The notes below the pieces were generated by a model. It was not told the DNA's origin, did not search any database, and saw only the letters and a program-made list of their open reading frames with translations. Below are positions 46,182-54,230 of a stretch of DNA of 64,000 nucleotides, one piece after another. The number at the start of each line of letters is the position of its first letter. Position 1 is the stretch's first letter. The position numbers were made by a program, and so were the translations under genes. The stretch is from Streptomyces sp. GESEQ-35 (lineage in GTDB: Bacteria > Actinomycetota > Actinomycetes > Streptomycetales > Streptomycetaceae), in the NCBI RefSeq assembly GCF_017948485.1, contig NZ_JAFFSX010000005.1, forward strand, positions 1-64,000, in the 5' to 3' direction.

Positions 46182-46610
46182 TCAGGTCAGCAGACCCTCC
46201 AGCTTGCGCAGCGACTCGTTCAGCGCGGCCGTCGCCGAGTCCTTCAGCCGACCGGCCATCAAGGACACGGCGGCGCCCGTGAATGTCCCGTCGATGCGGA
46301 CCGTGGTCGCGTCGCCGTCCGGCGTCAGCGTGTAGCGCGTGGTCAGGTCGACCGCCATCGGGCCCTTGCCGTGGATGGCCAGCACCCGGGCCGGCTCCAG
46401 TTCCTCGATGGTCCAGTCGACCTCGGCCGGGAAGCCCATGAGCTTCATGTTCTCCTGGAAGGTTCCGCCCACTTCGAGGGTCTCGGGGCCGCCCTTGGGG
46501 AAGCCGGTGTGGGTCGCGTTCCACTCGCCGTACGCGGACCAGTCCGTGAGCTGCGCCCACACCTTCTCCGCGGGGGCCCCGATACGTGCCTCCGCGCTGA
46601 CTTCGGCCAT
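46182..46610 (-). CDS. SRPBCC-family (START-like) protein
   Basis: A 142-aa protein with the helix-grip fold: VSAEARIGAPAEKVWAQLTD at the N-terminus, a beta-sheet middle and a C-terminal amphipathic helix (ATAALNESLRKLEGLL). The fold binds hydrophobic ligands; members include polyketide cyclases and lipid carriers. No polyketide genes are near. AGAGGTGG lies just upstream of ATG 46610, and an inverted repeat lies about 70 bases upstream. Confidence 0.82.
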   Translation of the reverse strand: MAEVSAEARIGAPAEKVWAQLTDWSAYGEWNATHTGFPKGGPETLEVGGTFQENMKLMGFPAEVDWTIEELEPARVLAIHGKGPMAVDLTTRYTLTPDGDATTVRIDGTFTGAAVSLMAGRLKDSATAALNESLRKLEGLLT

Positions 46611-46677
46611 GCGACCACCTCTTCGTGTCGGGCTACGGTGTCGCGGAACGTAGCCGCAGGGACCGGAACATTCAATA

Positions 46678-46692
46678 CTGATGAACCGTCAG
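46678..46692. promoter_or_regulatory. CTGA-N6-CGTCAG operator-like site
   Basis: On the minus strand this reads TTTTCTGACGGTTCATCAG. It lies 68-82 bases upstream of the SRPBCC gene. A very similar sequence (TTTTCTGACGTGATGTCAG) occurs in the divergent promoter at 53488-53506, so both may bind the same TetR-like regulator. Confidence 0.45.
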
Positions 46693-46743
46693 AAAATGTG
46701 GGCTTCTCGTGAGAGCGTGCGGGCCTTCCGGGTGAGGCCGGGG

Positions 46744-46932
46744 TCAGCTGACCAGCCGTATCTCCGCCGCGTCGAACAGGTCCCATGCGCGCGGGAAGGT
46801 GCTTTCGTCGTGGCAGTGCCAGGCGTCCCAGAACAGGTCGGCGAGCAGTGCGTCCTCCGGGGCGTACACCCGGTACACGTACTGTCTGCCGTCCACGGCC
46901 GGAAGGGCCACCAGCCAACACCTGCTCCCCAT
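46744..46932 (-). CDS. Small Trp-rich hypothetical protein
   Basis: A 62-aa frame (GSRCWLVALPAVDGRQYVYR, then DLFWDAWHCHDE and FPRAWDLFDAAEIRLVS). It has normal codon bias and a composition unlike shadow frames (many Trp, Tyr, Asp), so it is probably real, but it matches no family I recognise. The start is uncertain: ATG 46932 lacks a spaced ribosome-binding site. Confidence 0.45.
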   Translation of the reverse strand: MGSRCWLVALPAVDGRQYVYRVYAPEDALLADLFWDAWHCHDESTFPRAWDLFDAAEIRLVS

Positions 46933-47130
46933 CTCCGTGTTGGACGTGCGACGGAGCGTTACGGTTGCGTGAGGGGCGCAGGAGTGGGGCGGTGCGCGCC
47001 GCTGGGAGCGAAACGGCGTGATCTCATCCGTAAGGAGGAGATTCCTGCTGCCCGGGTCCACTCTCTGTGGGACGCAAAGATGCTTCTCTCCGGGGATGTC
47101 CTGATCTGGAGGGACTGATGGGGTAGGGGT

Positions 47131-47661
47131 GTGCAACCCCGAATCCCCCGGCAGGCGGCCCAAGAGCAGGGCGGTCACCGCATGGACAACGATGCCGGGC
47201 TCAGTGACGAGCTGGCAGCGGTGGTTTCCGGTGCCCGCCGACGGGCCGTGCGGGACGGGGACCGGCAGATCGACTCGGCCCATCTGCTGCACTCGCTCCT
47301 GGAATCCGACCCCGAGGTGCGCGCCGTCTTCGAACCCGGACCGCAGGTGGCCCGGCTGCTCGGCTATCTCGTGCAGCGCAGCATCGGCTACGGCCTGCGC
47401 TGGCAGGGCAGCGTCGAGGACTCCGGTGCCGTACCCGTCGTGAAGGGCGAGGCGGGATTCTCGCCACTGGCCGCGAGAGCGATGGAGTACGCCCGCGAGC
47501 GTGCCGCCGGGCGCGGTGGTGAACCGGCCCTCGGGGTCGACCTGCTCGCCGCCGTCGTCGTGGACCCGCAGGCACGGGCCGTCGAGGTGCTCGGCCGGGC
47601 CGGGGTCGACGTACGCGCCCTCTTCGTGCGGATCGAGAGGCACTTGGAGAAGACCGGCTGA
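47131..47661 (+). CDS. Clp N-terminal domain protein without ATPase
   Basis: A 176-aa protein consisting of a Clp-N repeat pair (ELAAVVSGARRRAVRDGDRQ, then IDSAHLLHSLLE and GFSPLAARAMEYARERA, GVDLLAAVVVDP). It lacks the AAA+ modules of ClpC/ClpA. Free Clp-N proteins are frequent in Streptomyces and may act as adaptors or decoys for ClpC, which is inference. The start is uncertain: GTG 47131 or ATG 47182. Confidence 0.75.
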   Translation: MQPRIPRQAAQEQGGHRMDNDAGLSDELAAVVSGARRRAVRDGDRQIDSAHLLHSLLESDPEVRAVFEPGPQVARLLGYLVQRSIGYGLRWQGSVEDSGAVPVVKGEAGFSPLAARAMEYARERAAGRGGEPALGVDLLAAVVVDPQARAVEVLGRAGVDVRALFVRIERHLEKTG

Positions 47662-47742
47662 CCGGCCGGAGACCCGGGGTGCCGTCCAAGCGCTGAGACA
47701 GGTGTCATTGGGGATGACGCTCATGTCATCGCCTGTCATCAT

Positions 47743-48747
47743 GTGCCGGTGCATACGTCAGACAGCAGCAGCGGCAGCGGTGGAAAGGGCGTCGGGCTCG
47801 GACTCGCGCTCGGTTCCGCGCTGGCCTTCGGGGGATCCGGTGTCGCGGCCAAGCCGCTGATCGAGGCGGGGCTCGACCCGCTCCACGTGGTGTGGCTGCG
47901 GGTGGCGGGCGCGGCCCTGGTGATGCTGCCGCTCGCCGTGCGGCACCGCGCGCTGCTGCGCCGGCGGCCCGCGCTGCTCGCCGGGTTCGGCCTGCTCGGC
48001 GTGGCCGGTGTCCAGGCCTGCTACTTCGCCGCGATCTCCCGGATACCCGTCGGGGTCGCCCTGCTCGTCGAGTACCTCGCGCCCGCCCTCGTCCTGGGAT
48101 GGGTGCGGTTCGTGCAACGGCGGCCGGTCACCCGCGCGGCCGCGCTCGGCGTGGTCCTCGCGGTCGGCGGTCTCGCCTGTGTCGTGGAGGTCTGGTCCGG
48201 CCTGAGCTTCGACGCCCTCGGCCTGCTCCTCGCGCTCGGCGCCGCCTGCTGCCAGGTCGGCTACTTCGTCCTGTCCGACCAGGGCAGCGACTCCGGCGCC
48301 GAGGCCCCTGATCCGCTCGGCGTCATCGCCTACGGCCTCCTGGTCGGCACCGCCGTGCTCACCGTCGTCGCCCGCCCCTGGAGCATGGAGTGGTCCGTGC
48401 TCAGGGACGCCGCGGACATGAACGGCACCCCCGTCGCCGCCGGTCTGCTGCTGGGCTGGATCGTGCTTGTCGCCACGGTCGTCGCGTACGTGACCGGCGT
48501 GGTCTCCGTGCGTCGGCTGTCTCCGCAGGTCGCTGGTGTCGTGGCCTGCCTCGAAGCGGTCATCGCGACCGTGCTCGCGTGGGTGCTGCTCGGCGAGCAT
48601 CTCTCGGCACCGCAGATCATCGGGGGCGCGATCGTGCTGGCCGGCGCGTTCATCGCCCAGTCGTCCGCGCCGGCGAAGGGGTCGGCCGAGCCGGTTGCCG
48701 CCGGCGGTACGGAGACGCGGGTGTCGGCGCGGGGTGCCGCCGGGTGA
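47743..48747 (+). CDS. EamA-family transporter (first)
   Basis: A 334-aa drug/metabolite exporter-type protein with ten membrane segments in two EamA halves (GSALAFGGSGVAAKPLIEAG at the start; GVVACLEAVIATVLAWVLLG near the end). Substrate unknown. GTG 47743 (or 47749) is used. The upstream region has TGTCAT at 47703, 47724 and 47734 and ATGAC at 47714, perhaps an operator. A dispersed repeat follows the stop. Confidence 0.85.
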   Translation: MPVHTSDSSSGSGGKGVGLGLALGSALAFGGSGVAAKPLIEAGLDPLHVVWLRVAGAALVMLPLAVRHRALLRRRPALLAGFGLLGVAGVQACYFAAISRIPVGVALLVEYLAPALVLGWVRFVQRRPVTRAAALGVVLAVGGLACVVEVWSGLSFDALGLLLALGAACCQVGYFVLSDQGSDSGAEAPDPLGVIAYGLLVGTAVLTVVARPWSMEWSVLRDAADMNGTPVAAGLLLGWIVLVATVVAYVTGVVSVRRLSPQVAGVVACLEAVIATVLAWVLLGEHLSAPQIIGGAIVLAGAFIAQSSAPAKGSAEPVAAGGTETRVSARGAAG

Positions 48748-48775
48748 GTGGCCCGCTGGGGCCGGTGGGTTGTCT

Positions 48776-48826
48776 GCGGGTTCGCTGTGGCTGGTCGCGC
48801 AGTTCCCCGCGCCCCTGTCGGGGCGC
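48776..48826. repeat. Dispersed 50-bp repeat, copy 2
   Basis: Same sequence type as at 21621 and 50998, with a GCGCCCC-TGTC-GGGGCGC hairpin, 29 bases after the EamA stop. Here a second inverted piece (AAAGGGCGCGGGGCTG, 48867-48882) can pair with its GTTCCCCGCGCCC part, making a larger structure before the convergent gene ending at 48925. Confidence 0.8.
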
Positions 48827-48924
48827 TGCCCGGACCGTTCTTCACGCGGGGTGCCCGCGTGCAGGTGCCGAAAGGGCGCGGGGCTGAATCGATGTGCGGT
48901 TCCGCGGTGTGGGCGCGCCCAGTG

Positions 48925-49623
48925 TCAGAGGCCCGCCAGGTAGTCCGGGAGTTCGGTGCCGGGGGCCAGCTGGGCGTCCGCGACCGGGGTGTCGTAGACC
49001 TTTCGCAGGGGGACGACGCCGGCCCAGTGGGGGAGTGACAGGTCCTCGGGATCGTCGTTCACCCCGCCGGTGCGGAGCTTGGCGGAGACCTCGTCGAGGT
49101 CGAGGCGGATGACGGCGGTGGCGGCCAGCTCCTTCTTGTTGGCGGGCCGGGAGTCGGCTGCCCGGCCCGGTACGACATGGTCGACCAGGGCATCGAGCGC
49201 GGCCCGCTTCTCCTCTGGGTCGGTCACGTCGTGGGCGACGCCGTGCACCACGACGGAGCGGTAGTTCATCGAGTGGTGGAAGGCCGAGCGGGCCAGGATC
49301 AGCGCATCCACGTGCGTGACCGTCAGGCACACCGGCAGCCCCGGGTCGGTCCGGCCCGTCATCCGCAGCGGGCGCGAACCGGTCGAGCCGTGCACATAGA
49401 GCCGCTCCCCGACCCGGCCGTACAGCGTGGGCAGCACCACCGGCACTCCGTCGCGGACGAAGCCGAGGTGGCAGACATAGCCCTCGTCGAGTATCGCGTG
49501 CACCAGGTCCCTGTCGTACGACGCCCGGTCGGGGGAGCGCGTAGGGACCGTGCGGTCGGTCGGCGTGTAGGCGGTGGGCTGCGACGTCGGCTGTTGCTGG
49601 GTCCCCTGCATTGCGCTCTCCAT
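48925..49623 (-). CDS. Pyridoxamine 5'-phosphate oxidase-fold protein (first)
   Basis: A 232-aa flavin-binding split-barrel protein (ILDEGYVCHLGFVRDGVPVV, LYVHGSTGSRPLRM, ALILARSAFHHSMNYRSVVV). Similar proteins in MocR loci bind FMN or reduce flavin-like cofactors; its exact reaction is unknown. It is divergent from a MocR regulator across 23 bp, with a shared palindrome touching its start codon, so it is the probable target of that regulator. ATG 49611 is an alternative start. Confidence 0.82.
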   Translation of the reverse strand: MESAMQGTQQQPTSQPTAYTPTDRTVPTRSPDRASYDRDLVHAILDEGYVCHLGFVRDGVPVVLPTLYGRVGERLYVHGSTGSRPLRMTGRTDPGLPVCLTVTHVDALILARSAFHHSMNYRSVVVHGVAHDVTDPEEKRAALDALVDHVVPGRAADSRPANKKELAATAVIRLDLDEVSAKLRTGGVNDDPEDLSLPHWAGVVPLRKVYDTPVADAQLAPGTELPDYLAGL

Positions 49624-49635
49624 TGCACTAGTGCA
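49624..49635. promoter_or_regulatory. TGCACTAGTGCA palindrome between MocR and PPOX genes
   Basis: A perfect 12-bp palindrome that abuts the start codon of the minus-strand gene and lies 11 bases before the MocR start. CATAAT (49634-49639) overlapping it is a good -10 for a leaderless MocR message. It is probably the autoregulatory operator of the MocR protein. Confidence 0.7.
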
Positions 49636-49646
49636 TAATTGACTTT

Positions 49647-50978
49647 GTGCTAGAAGGATATCGGATCGCCGGGCGGCGCGCAGCCGAGATTGCGGCCAGT
49701 GTCGAGGCCGCGGTGGGGTCGGGAGAGCTGAAGCCGGGCCAACTGCTGCCGCCGATGCGGGAGTTGGCGGTCGAGCTGGGCGTGAATCCCAATACGGTCG
49801 CGGCCGCGTACCGCATCCTGCGCGAGCGCGGGGTCATCGAGACCTCAGGACGCCGCGGCAGCCGGGTGCGGCCCAAGCCGGCCACCACGGGACGCGAGTA
49901 CGTCCGAGTGGATGTGCCCGAGGGCGTGCGGGACGTGGCGAGCGGCAACCCGGACCCCGCGCTGCTGCCGTCGCTGGCCAAGGCGTTCGCGGCAGCCGCC
50001 GAGCAGGCCGACCGCGAACCCGTGCTGTACGGAGACGACCCCATGGAGCCGGAGTTGGCCCGTCTCACGCGGGCCGACCTGGACGCGGGCGGCGTGCCGG
50101 ACGGGCCCCTCGCGGTCACCTCCGGCTCTCTCGACGCCATCGAGCGCGTCCTCGCCGCCCACCTCAAGACCGGGGACACGGTCGCCGTGGAGGACCCCGG
50201 CTGGGGCAGCCTGCTGGACCTCGTCCCGGCGCTCGGGCTGCGCACCGCCCCCGTCGGCCTCGACGACGAAGGGCCGCTCCCCGATGACGTACGCCGTGTC
50301 CTTCAGGCCGGGGCGCGCGCCCTGATCGTCACCGACCGGGCGCAGAACCCGACCGGCGCCGCGGTGAGCGCCGCACGCGCGCGTGCCCTGCGTGCCGTGC
50401 TCCGGGAGTACCCGGAGACCCTGACGATCGACGACGACCACGGGCACGGCATCGTCGATCTGCCCCTGCATTCACTCGCCGGCGTGACCCAGAGCTGGGC
50501 CTTCGTGCGCTCGGTCGCCAAGGCGTACGGCCCCGATCTGCGGCTCGCGGTGCTCACCGGGGACGCCGTCACCGTGGACCGGGTGGGCGGGCGGCACCGG
50601 CTGGGGCCCGGCTGGGTCAGCAGGATCACGCAGCGGGCCGTGGTGCGGCTGCGGGCCGACGACGCGGTGGACGCGCGCGTGGTGGGGGCGGCGTACGGGC
50701 GGCGCCGGGACGCGCTGATCGCTGCGCTCGCGGAGCGGGGGGTAAAGGCGTACGGCCGTAGCGGCCTGAACGTCTGGATCCCCGTGCCGGACGAGACCGG
50801 GGCCGTGTCCCGCCTGCTGCACGCCGGTTGGGCCGTCGCGCCCGGCGCCCGCTTCCGGATGAGCGCGCCGCCCGGCATCCGGGTCACCGTCTCGACGCTC
50901 AGGGAGGCCGAGGCCGGGCCGCTGGCGGACGCGATCGCCCTGGCCGTGGGCCCGGGCCCGATCCGGAGCTACGTCTGA
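49647..50978 (+). CDS. MocR-type (GntR-aminotransferase) regulator
   Basis: A 443-aa regulator joining a GntR winged helix (about 8-75: LKPGQLLPPMRELAVELGVN, NTVAAAYRILRERGVI) to a fold-type-I aminotransferase domain. The latter keeps the PLP pocket: DDDHGHGI and the Schiff-base Lys in RSVAKAYGPDLRLA (about 290). MocR proteins sense PLP or PLP adducts and often control vitamin B6 or flavin-type genes; the divergent PPOX-fold gene is the likely target. The message seems leaderless. Its 3' end overlaps the convergent EamA gene by 10 bases. Confidence 0.87.
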   Translation: MLEGYRIAGRRAAEIAASVEAAVGSGELKPGQLLPPMRELAVELGVNPNTVAAAYRILRERGVIETSGRRGSRVRPKPATTGREYVRVDVPEGVRDVASGNPDPALLPSLAKAFAAAAEQADREPVLYGDDPMEPELARLTRADLDAGGVPDGPLAVTSGSLDAIERVLAAHLKTGDTVAVEDPGWGSLLDLVPALGLRTAPVGLDDEGPLPDDVRRVLQAGARALIVTDRAQNPTGAAVSAARARALRAVLREYPETLTIDDDHGHGIVDLPLHSLAGVTQSWAFVRSVAKAYGPDLRLAVLTGDAVTVDRVGGRHRLGPGWVSRITQRAVVRLRADDAVDARVVGAAYGRRRDALIAALAERGVKAYGRSGLNVWIPVPDETGAVSRLLHAGWAVAPGARFRMSAPPGIRVTVSTLREAEAGPLADAIALAVGPGPIRSYV

Positions 50979-51994
50979 GCGCGGTCGTTCGTCGTCTGCG
51001 GGCCCGACGTGGCTCGTCGCGCAGTTCCCCGTGCCCCTTCGGGGCGCTGCCGAACCGCAGCCGACTGCACCGGGGCCGCTTGGACCACCCGTCCCCCCAC
51101 CTTCGCCCGCACCTGCGTCAGCGCCGCCCCCGCCAGCACGATCACCGCCCCCACCGGCGTCCACCAGCTCAGCGACTCGCCCAGGATCGCGACGCCCGCG
51201 GCCGTGGCGATGACCGGGATGAAGTACGTGACCATCGTGGCCGTCGTGGGACCGACCTCGGCGACCAGGCCGTACTGGATCAGGAAGGCCAGGCCGGTGC
51301 CGAGTGTGCCCAGGGCCACGATCGCCAGCAGTGGCCAGGCCTCGAAGCGCGTTGGCCATGATGTGAACAGCGGGGTGACGACCGCCAGTTGGACCGTGGC
51401 CAGGAGCAACTGGGTGCCGGCCAGCGAGAGATGCGAGTGCTCGGACCCGGCGAGCGTGCGTCGGACGTAGATCCAGCCGATCGGATAGCTCAGGGAAGCT
51501 CCCAGCGCCATCGCCGTGCCCGTGGCGTCCAGCCCCTGGAAGCCCTGCCACGCGCCGAGCACGGTGAGGACGCCCAGGAAGCCGAGGCCGAGTCCCGCGA
51601 CGCGGACCCGGGTCGGCCGGTCCTCGGAGAGGGCGACCAGGGACAGGGCCATGCCCCACAGCGGCGTGGTCGCGTTGCAGATGCCGGCCAGCGTGGACGG
51701 GATGGTCAGCTCGGCGTAGGCGAAGAGGGAGAACGGCAGTGCGTTGAGCAGAAACGCGGCGACTGCCAGATGCCCCCATGTCCGCGCCTCGCGCGGCAGC
51801 CGCTGCCGCCTCATCGCCATCGCCGCGGCGAGCACCGCCGTCCCGAACACCAGCCGGCCGAGCGTGACCTGGAAGGGGGCGTAGCCCTCGGTGCCCACCT
51901 TGATGAGCAGGAAGCTGAAGCCCCAGACCAGGGCGAGGGCGCCGAAGCGCAGCCGCCAGTCGAGGGCGGCACGGACTTGGGTGGGGGTGCTCAT
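50969..51994 (-). CDS. EamA-family transporter (second), divergent from LysR
   Basis: A 341-aa exporter-type protein with ten membrane segments in two EamA halves (LVWGFSFLLIKVGTEGYAPF; IPVIATAAGVAILGES). Residues from about 318 (RPEGARGTARRATSG) are encoded by the antisense of the dispersed repeat, so the C-terminal tail is repeat-derived and probably not functional. ATG 51994 is used. It is divergent from a LysR regulator across 74 bp, a typical regulator-exporter pair. Confidence 0.85.
   Translation of the reverse strand: MSTPTQVRAALDWRLRFGALALVWGFSFLLIKVGTEGYAPFQVTLGRLVFGTAVLAAAMAMRRQRLPREARTWGHLAVAAFLLNALPFSLFAYAELTIPSTLAGICNATTPLWGMALSLVALSEDRPTRVRVAGLGLGFLGVLTVLGAWQGFQGLDATGTAMALGASLSYPIGWIYVRRTLAGSEHSHLSLAGTQLLLATVQLAVVTPLFTSWPTRFEAWPLLAIVALGTLGTGLAFLIQYGLVAEVGPTTATMVTYFIPVIATAAGVAILGESLSWWTPVGAVIVLAGAALTQVRAKVGGRVVQAAPVQSAAVRQRPEGARGTARRATSGPQTTNDRAQT
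50998..51047. repeat. Dispersed 50-bp repeat, copy 3
   Basis: Matches copy 1 at about 44 of 50 positions, ending in GTGCCCC-TTC-GGGGCGC. It lies 20 bases after the MocR stop but inside the 3' coding end of the EamA gene on the other strand. Confidence 0.8.
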
Positions 51995-52011
51995 GGCGAC
52001 CACGATGGTGG

Positions 52012-52066
52012 AAGCAATTTCGTAGCACAAGCGAGATTTCGCGCACGGTATCTCGTAGTATTGCTT
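52012..52066. promoter_or_regulatory. Nested inverted repeats between EamA and LysR
   Basis: Outer arms AAGCAAT (52012-52018) and ATTGCTT (52060-52066) enclose inner arms CGAGAT (52032-52037) and ATCTCG (52050-52055). TAGTAT at 52056-52061 could be the -10 of a leaderless LysR message. The layout fits a LysR-type regulatory region with separate activation and repression sites. Confidence 0.6.
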
Positions 52067-52068
52067 AC

Positions 52069-52971
52069 ATGTTGAACCTGGAGCGCCTGCGCACCCTCGA
52101 CGCCCTGGCCCGGCACGGCTCGGTCAGCGGTGCCGCCGAGGGCCTGCACATCACGACCTCGGCCGTCTCCCAGCAGATGTCCAAGCTGGAGCGCGAGGTC
52201 GGACAGCAGCTCCTCGCCAAGAACGGCCGGGGGGTACGGCTCACGGACGCCGGCCGGCTCCTCGCCGAGCACGCGGCCCGCATCCTCTCCCAGGTGGAGC
52301 TCGCCCAGTCCGATCTGGAGGCGCAGCGCGGGCAGGTCGTCGGCGAGCTGCGGCTGGCCGCGTTCCCCACCGCCCTGCGCGGGCTGTTCCCCCTGGCGCT
52401 CGCCGCCCTGCGCACCGACCACCCGGCGCTGCGCGTGCGGTCGCGGGAACTGGAGCCCGAGGGCGGGGTGAACGCGGTGCTCCGCGGCGACGCCGACCTG
52501 GCCGTCGTCCTCGACTGGTACAACAAGCCGCTGCCCATGCCGCAGGGGCTCGCCAAGGCGTCGATCCTGGAGGATCCCGTCGGTGTCGCCATGGCGGAGG
52601 GGCATCCGCTCGCCGGCCGGGACGAGGTCGACCTGGAGGACTTCGCCGGTGACGAGTGGGTCGCCTGGCCCGAGGGCGAGTTCTGCCACGAGTGGCTGCT
52701 CTACACCCTGCGCGCCAAGGGCATCGAGCCCCGGATCGCCCATCGCGCGGAGGAGCACCACACCCAGCTCGCGCTTGTCGCCGCCGGTCTCGGTGTCTGC
52801 GTCGCCCCCCGGCTGGGCCGCGAGCCGATGCCCGCGGGGGTGCGGGCGGTGCCGGTGCGGCACGGCGCCCACCGGTACATCTACGCCGTGTGGCGCGCGG
52901 ACGCCGACCGCCGCCCGTCGATCCGGGCGGCGGTCGAGGCGCTGCGGGGGGCAGCCCTGAAGGTCGGCTGA
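52069..52971 (+). CDS. LysR-family regulator
   Basis: A 300-aa regulator with an N-terminal winged helix (LERLRTLDALARHGSVSGAA, TTSAVSQQMSKLEREVGQQL) and a LysR substrate-binding domain (about 90-295). It probably controls the divergent EamA exporter in response to the exported compound. Its stop is 1 base from the stop of the convergent PPOX-fold gene. Confidence 0.9.
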   Translation: MLNLERLRTLDALARHGSVSGAAEGLHITTSAVSQQMSKLEREVGQQLLAKNGRGVRLTDAGRLLAEHAARILSQVELAQSDLEAQRGQVVGELRLAAFPTALRGLFPLALAALRTDHPALRVRSRELEPEGGVNAVLRGDADLAVVLDWYNKPLPMPQGLAKASILEDPVGVAMAEGHPLAGRDEVDLEDFAGDEWVAWPEGEFCHEWLLYTLRAKGIEPRIAHRAEEHHTQLALVAAGLGVCVAPRLGREPMPAGVRAVPVRHGAHRYIYAVWRADADRRPSIRAAVEALRGAALKVG

Positions 52972-52972
52972 C

Positions 52973-53440
52973 CTATGCGGATCCGAGCTTGCGGAAGTCC
53001 CAGGAGACGATCTTCTCCGGCGTCAGCCGCACCCACGCGTGCCGCCCGTCGTGCGGCATCTCCTCAAGGCCGAAGTTCTTGCGCGCGAACAGCGTCTCCG
53101 GGACGTCGAGTTCCGCGCGCAGCTCGCCGGTGCGCGGGCTCTCGCCCACGAAGTCGACGGCCCCGGACAGCTCGACGCCGCGCAGCTCGTCGTACTCCTC
53201 GCCCGTGTCGACCACGATCGCGACCCGCGGATCCCGTCGCAGGTCCGTCCACCGCTTGCTGCGCACCACGGAGTACAGCCACATCGAGGTGCCGTCCCAC
53301 GCGAACCAGAGGGTGCTCACATGCGGGGCCCCGTCGGCAGACACGGTGGCGACCCGGCAGGTGCGCTGGCTGGTCAGGAACTCGTCCAGCTCACCCGGTG
53401 TCATCATGATCTTCCGGCCCCGGCGCTGAGTGACGGTCAT
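52973..53440 (-). CDS. Pyridoxamine 5'-phosphate oxidase-fold protein (second)
   Basis: A 155-aa flavin- or F420-binding split-barrel protein (ELDEFLTSQRTCRVATVSAD, APHVSTLWFAWDG, RSKRWTDLRRDPRVAIVVD). The pattern is that of actinomycete PPOX-like reductases of unknown substrate. AGAGGGGG lies just upstream of ATG 53440. It is divergent from the isochorismatase-fold gene, with two overlapping inverted repeats between. Confidence 0.82.
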   Translation of the reverse strand: MTVTQRRGRKIMMTPGELDEFLTSQRTCRVATVSADGAPHVSTLWFAWDGTSMWLYSVVRSKRWTDLRRDPRVAIVVDTGEEYDELRGVELSGAVDFVGESPRTGELRAELDVPETLFARKNFGLEEMPHDGRHAWVRLTPEKIVSWDFRKLGSA

Positions 53441-53472
53441 GCGGCCCCCTCTTCTCTTCTCCCACGTCGTGC

Positions 53473-53502
53473 CAGAGGAGAGATCCTCTGACATCACGTC
53501 AG
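53473..53502. promoter_or_regulatory. Two overlapping inverted repeats in a divergent promoter
   Basis: CAGAGGA-N4-TCCTCTG (53473-53490) is perfect and overlaps CTGAC-N5-GTCAG (53488-53502). The second site with the following AAAA resembles the site at 46678-46692. They lie 33-62 bases upstream of the PPOX gene and 81-110 upstream of the isochorismatase-fold gene. Confidence 0.55.
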
Positions 53503-53582
53503 AAAAGGATGAGCGGTCTTCCGTCCTCGCGCAATGGTGGCTACTGTCGCCCGCCCCACCAGGCCGGCGACAAGGGGGCACC

Positions 53583-54230
53583 ATGCCGTCGTACGAACAG
53601 CTCAGCGAACTCCTCGACCCCGCGACCACCGTACTGCTCACCGTCGAATGCCAGCAGGGCGTCGTCGGATCGGACAGCGCCCTGCCGGAGCTCGCGAAGG
53701 AGGCCCGCTCCTCCGGTGCCCTCGCGAACGTCGCGCGGCTGGTCGCGGGGGCCCACGAGAGCGGGGTCCAGGTGATCCACGCGATCGCCGAACGCCGCCC
53801 GGACGGCCGGGGCGGCAGCCGTAACGCCCGCTTGTTCCGCGCCGCCGAACGGCTCCCCGTCCAGCAGCTCTCCGGCTCCACTGCGGTCCGGGTGGCGGCC
53901 CCGATCGAGGTCGCCGAGGAGGACCTCGTCGTACGACGGCTGCACGGGCTGTCGCCCATCCAGGGCACCGAGGTCGACGCGCTCCTGCGCAACCTGGGCT
54001 GCCGCGCCCTGATCGTCACCGGCGTCTCGGCCAATGTCGCCGTCCCCAATGCGGTCTTCGACGCGGTCAACCGCGGTTACACCGCCGTCGTGCCCACGGA
54101 CGCCATCGCCGGGGTGCCCTCCGACTACACCCCGGCGATGATCCGCAACACCCTCGCGTTGGTCGCCACGGTCGCGACCACGGACGAGGTGCTGGCCTGT
54201 TGGAAGGGGCCACGCGTCACGCGAGCGTGA
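53583..54230 (+). CDS. Isochorismatase-fold protein lacking the catalytic triad
   Basis: A 215-aa protein with the cysteine-hydrolase (isochorismatase) fold: VLLTVECQQGVVG, LHGLSPIQGTEVDALLRNLG, ALIVTGVSANVAVPNAVFDA. In active members the triad is Asp (in the VxDxQ segment), Lys (before the SxFxGT segment) and Cys (in VTGxxTxxCV). Here these are Glu 22, Arg and Ala. It is therefore probably a binding or regulatory protein rather than a hydrolase. AAGGGGG precedes ATG 53583. Its end overlaps the convergent Rieske gene by 14 bases. Confidence 0.8.
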   Translation: MPSYEQLSELLDPATTVLLTVECQQGVVGSDSALPELAKEARSSGALANVARLVAGAHESGVQVIHAIAERRPDGRGGSRNARLFRAAERLPVQQLSGSTAVRVAAPIEVAEEDLVVRRLHGLSPIQGTEVDALLRNLGCRALIVTGVSANVAVPNAVFDAVNRGYTAVVPTDAIAGVPSDYTPAMIRNTLALVATVATTDEVLACWKGPRVTRA

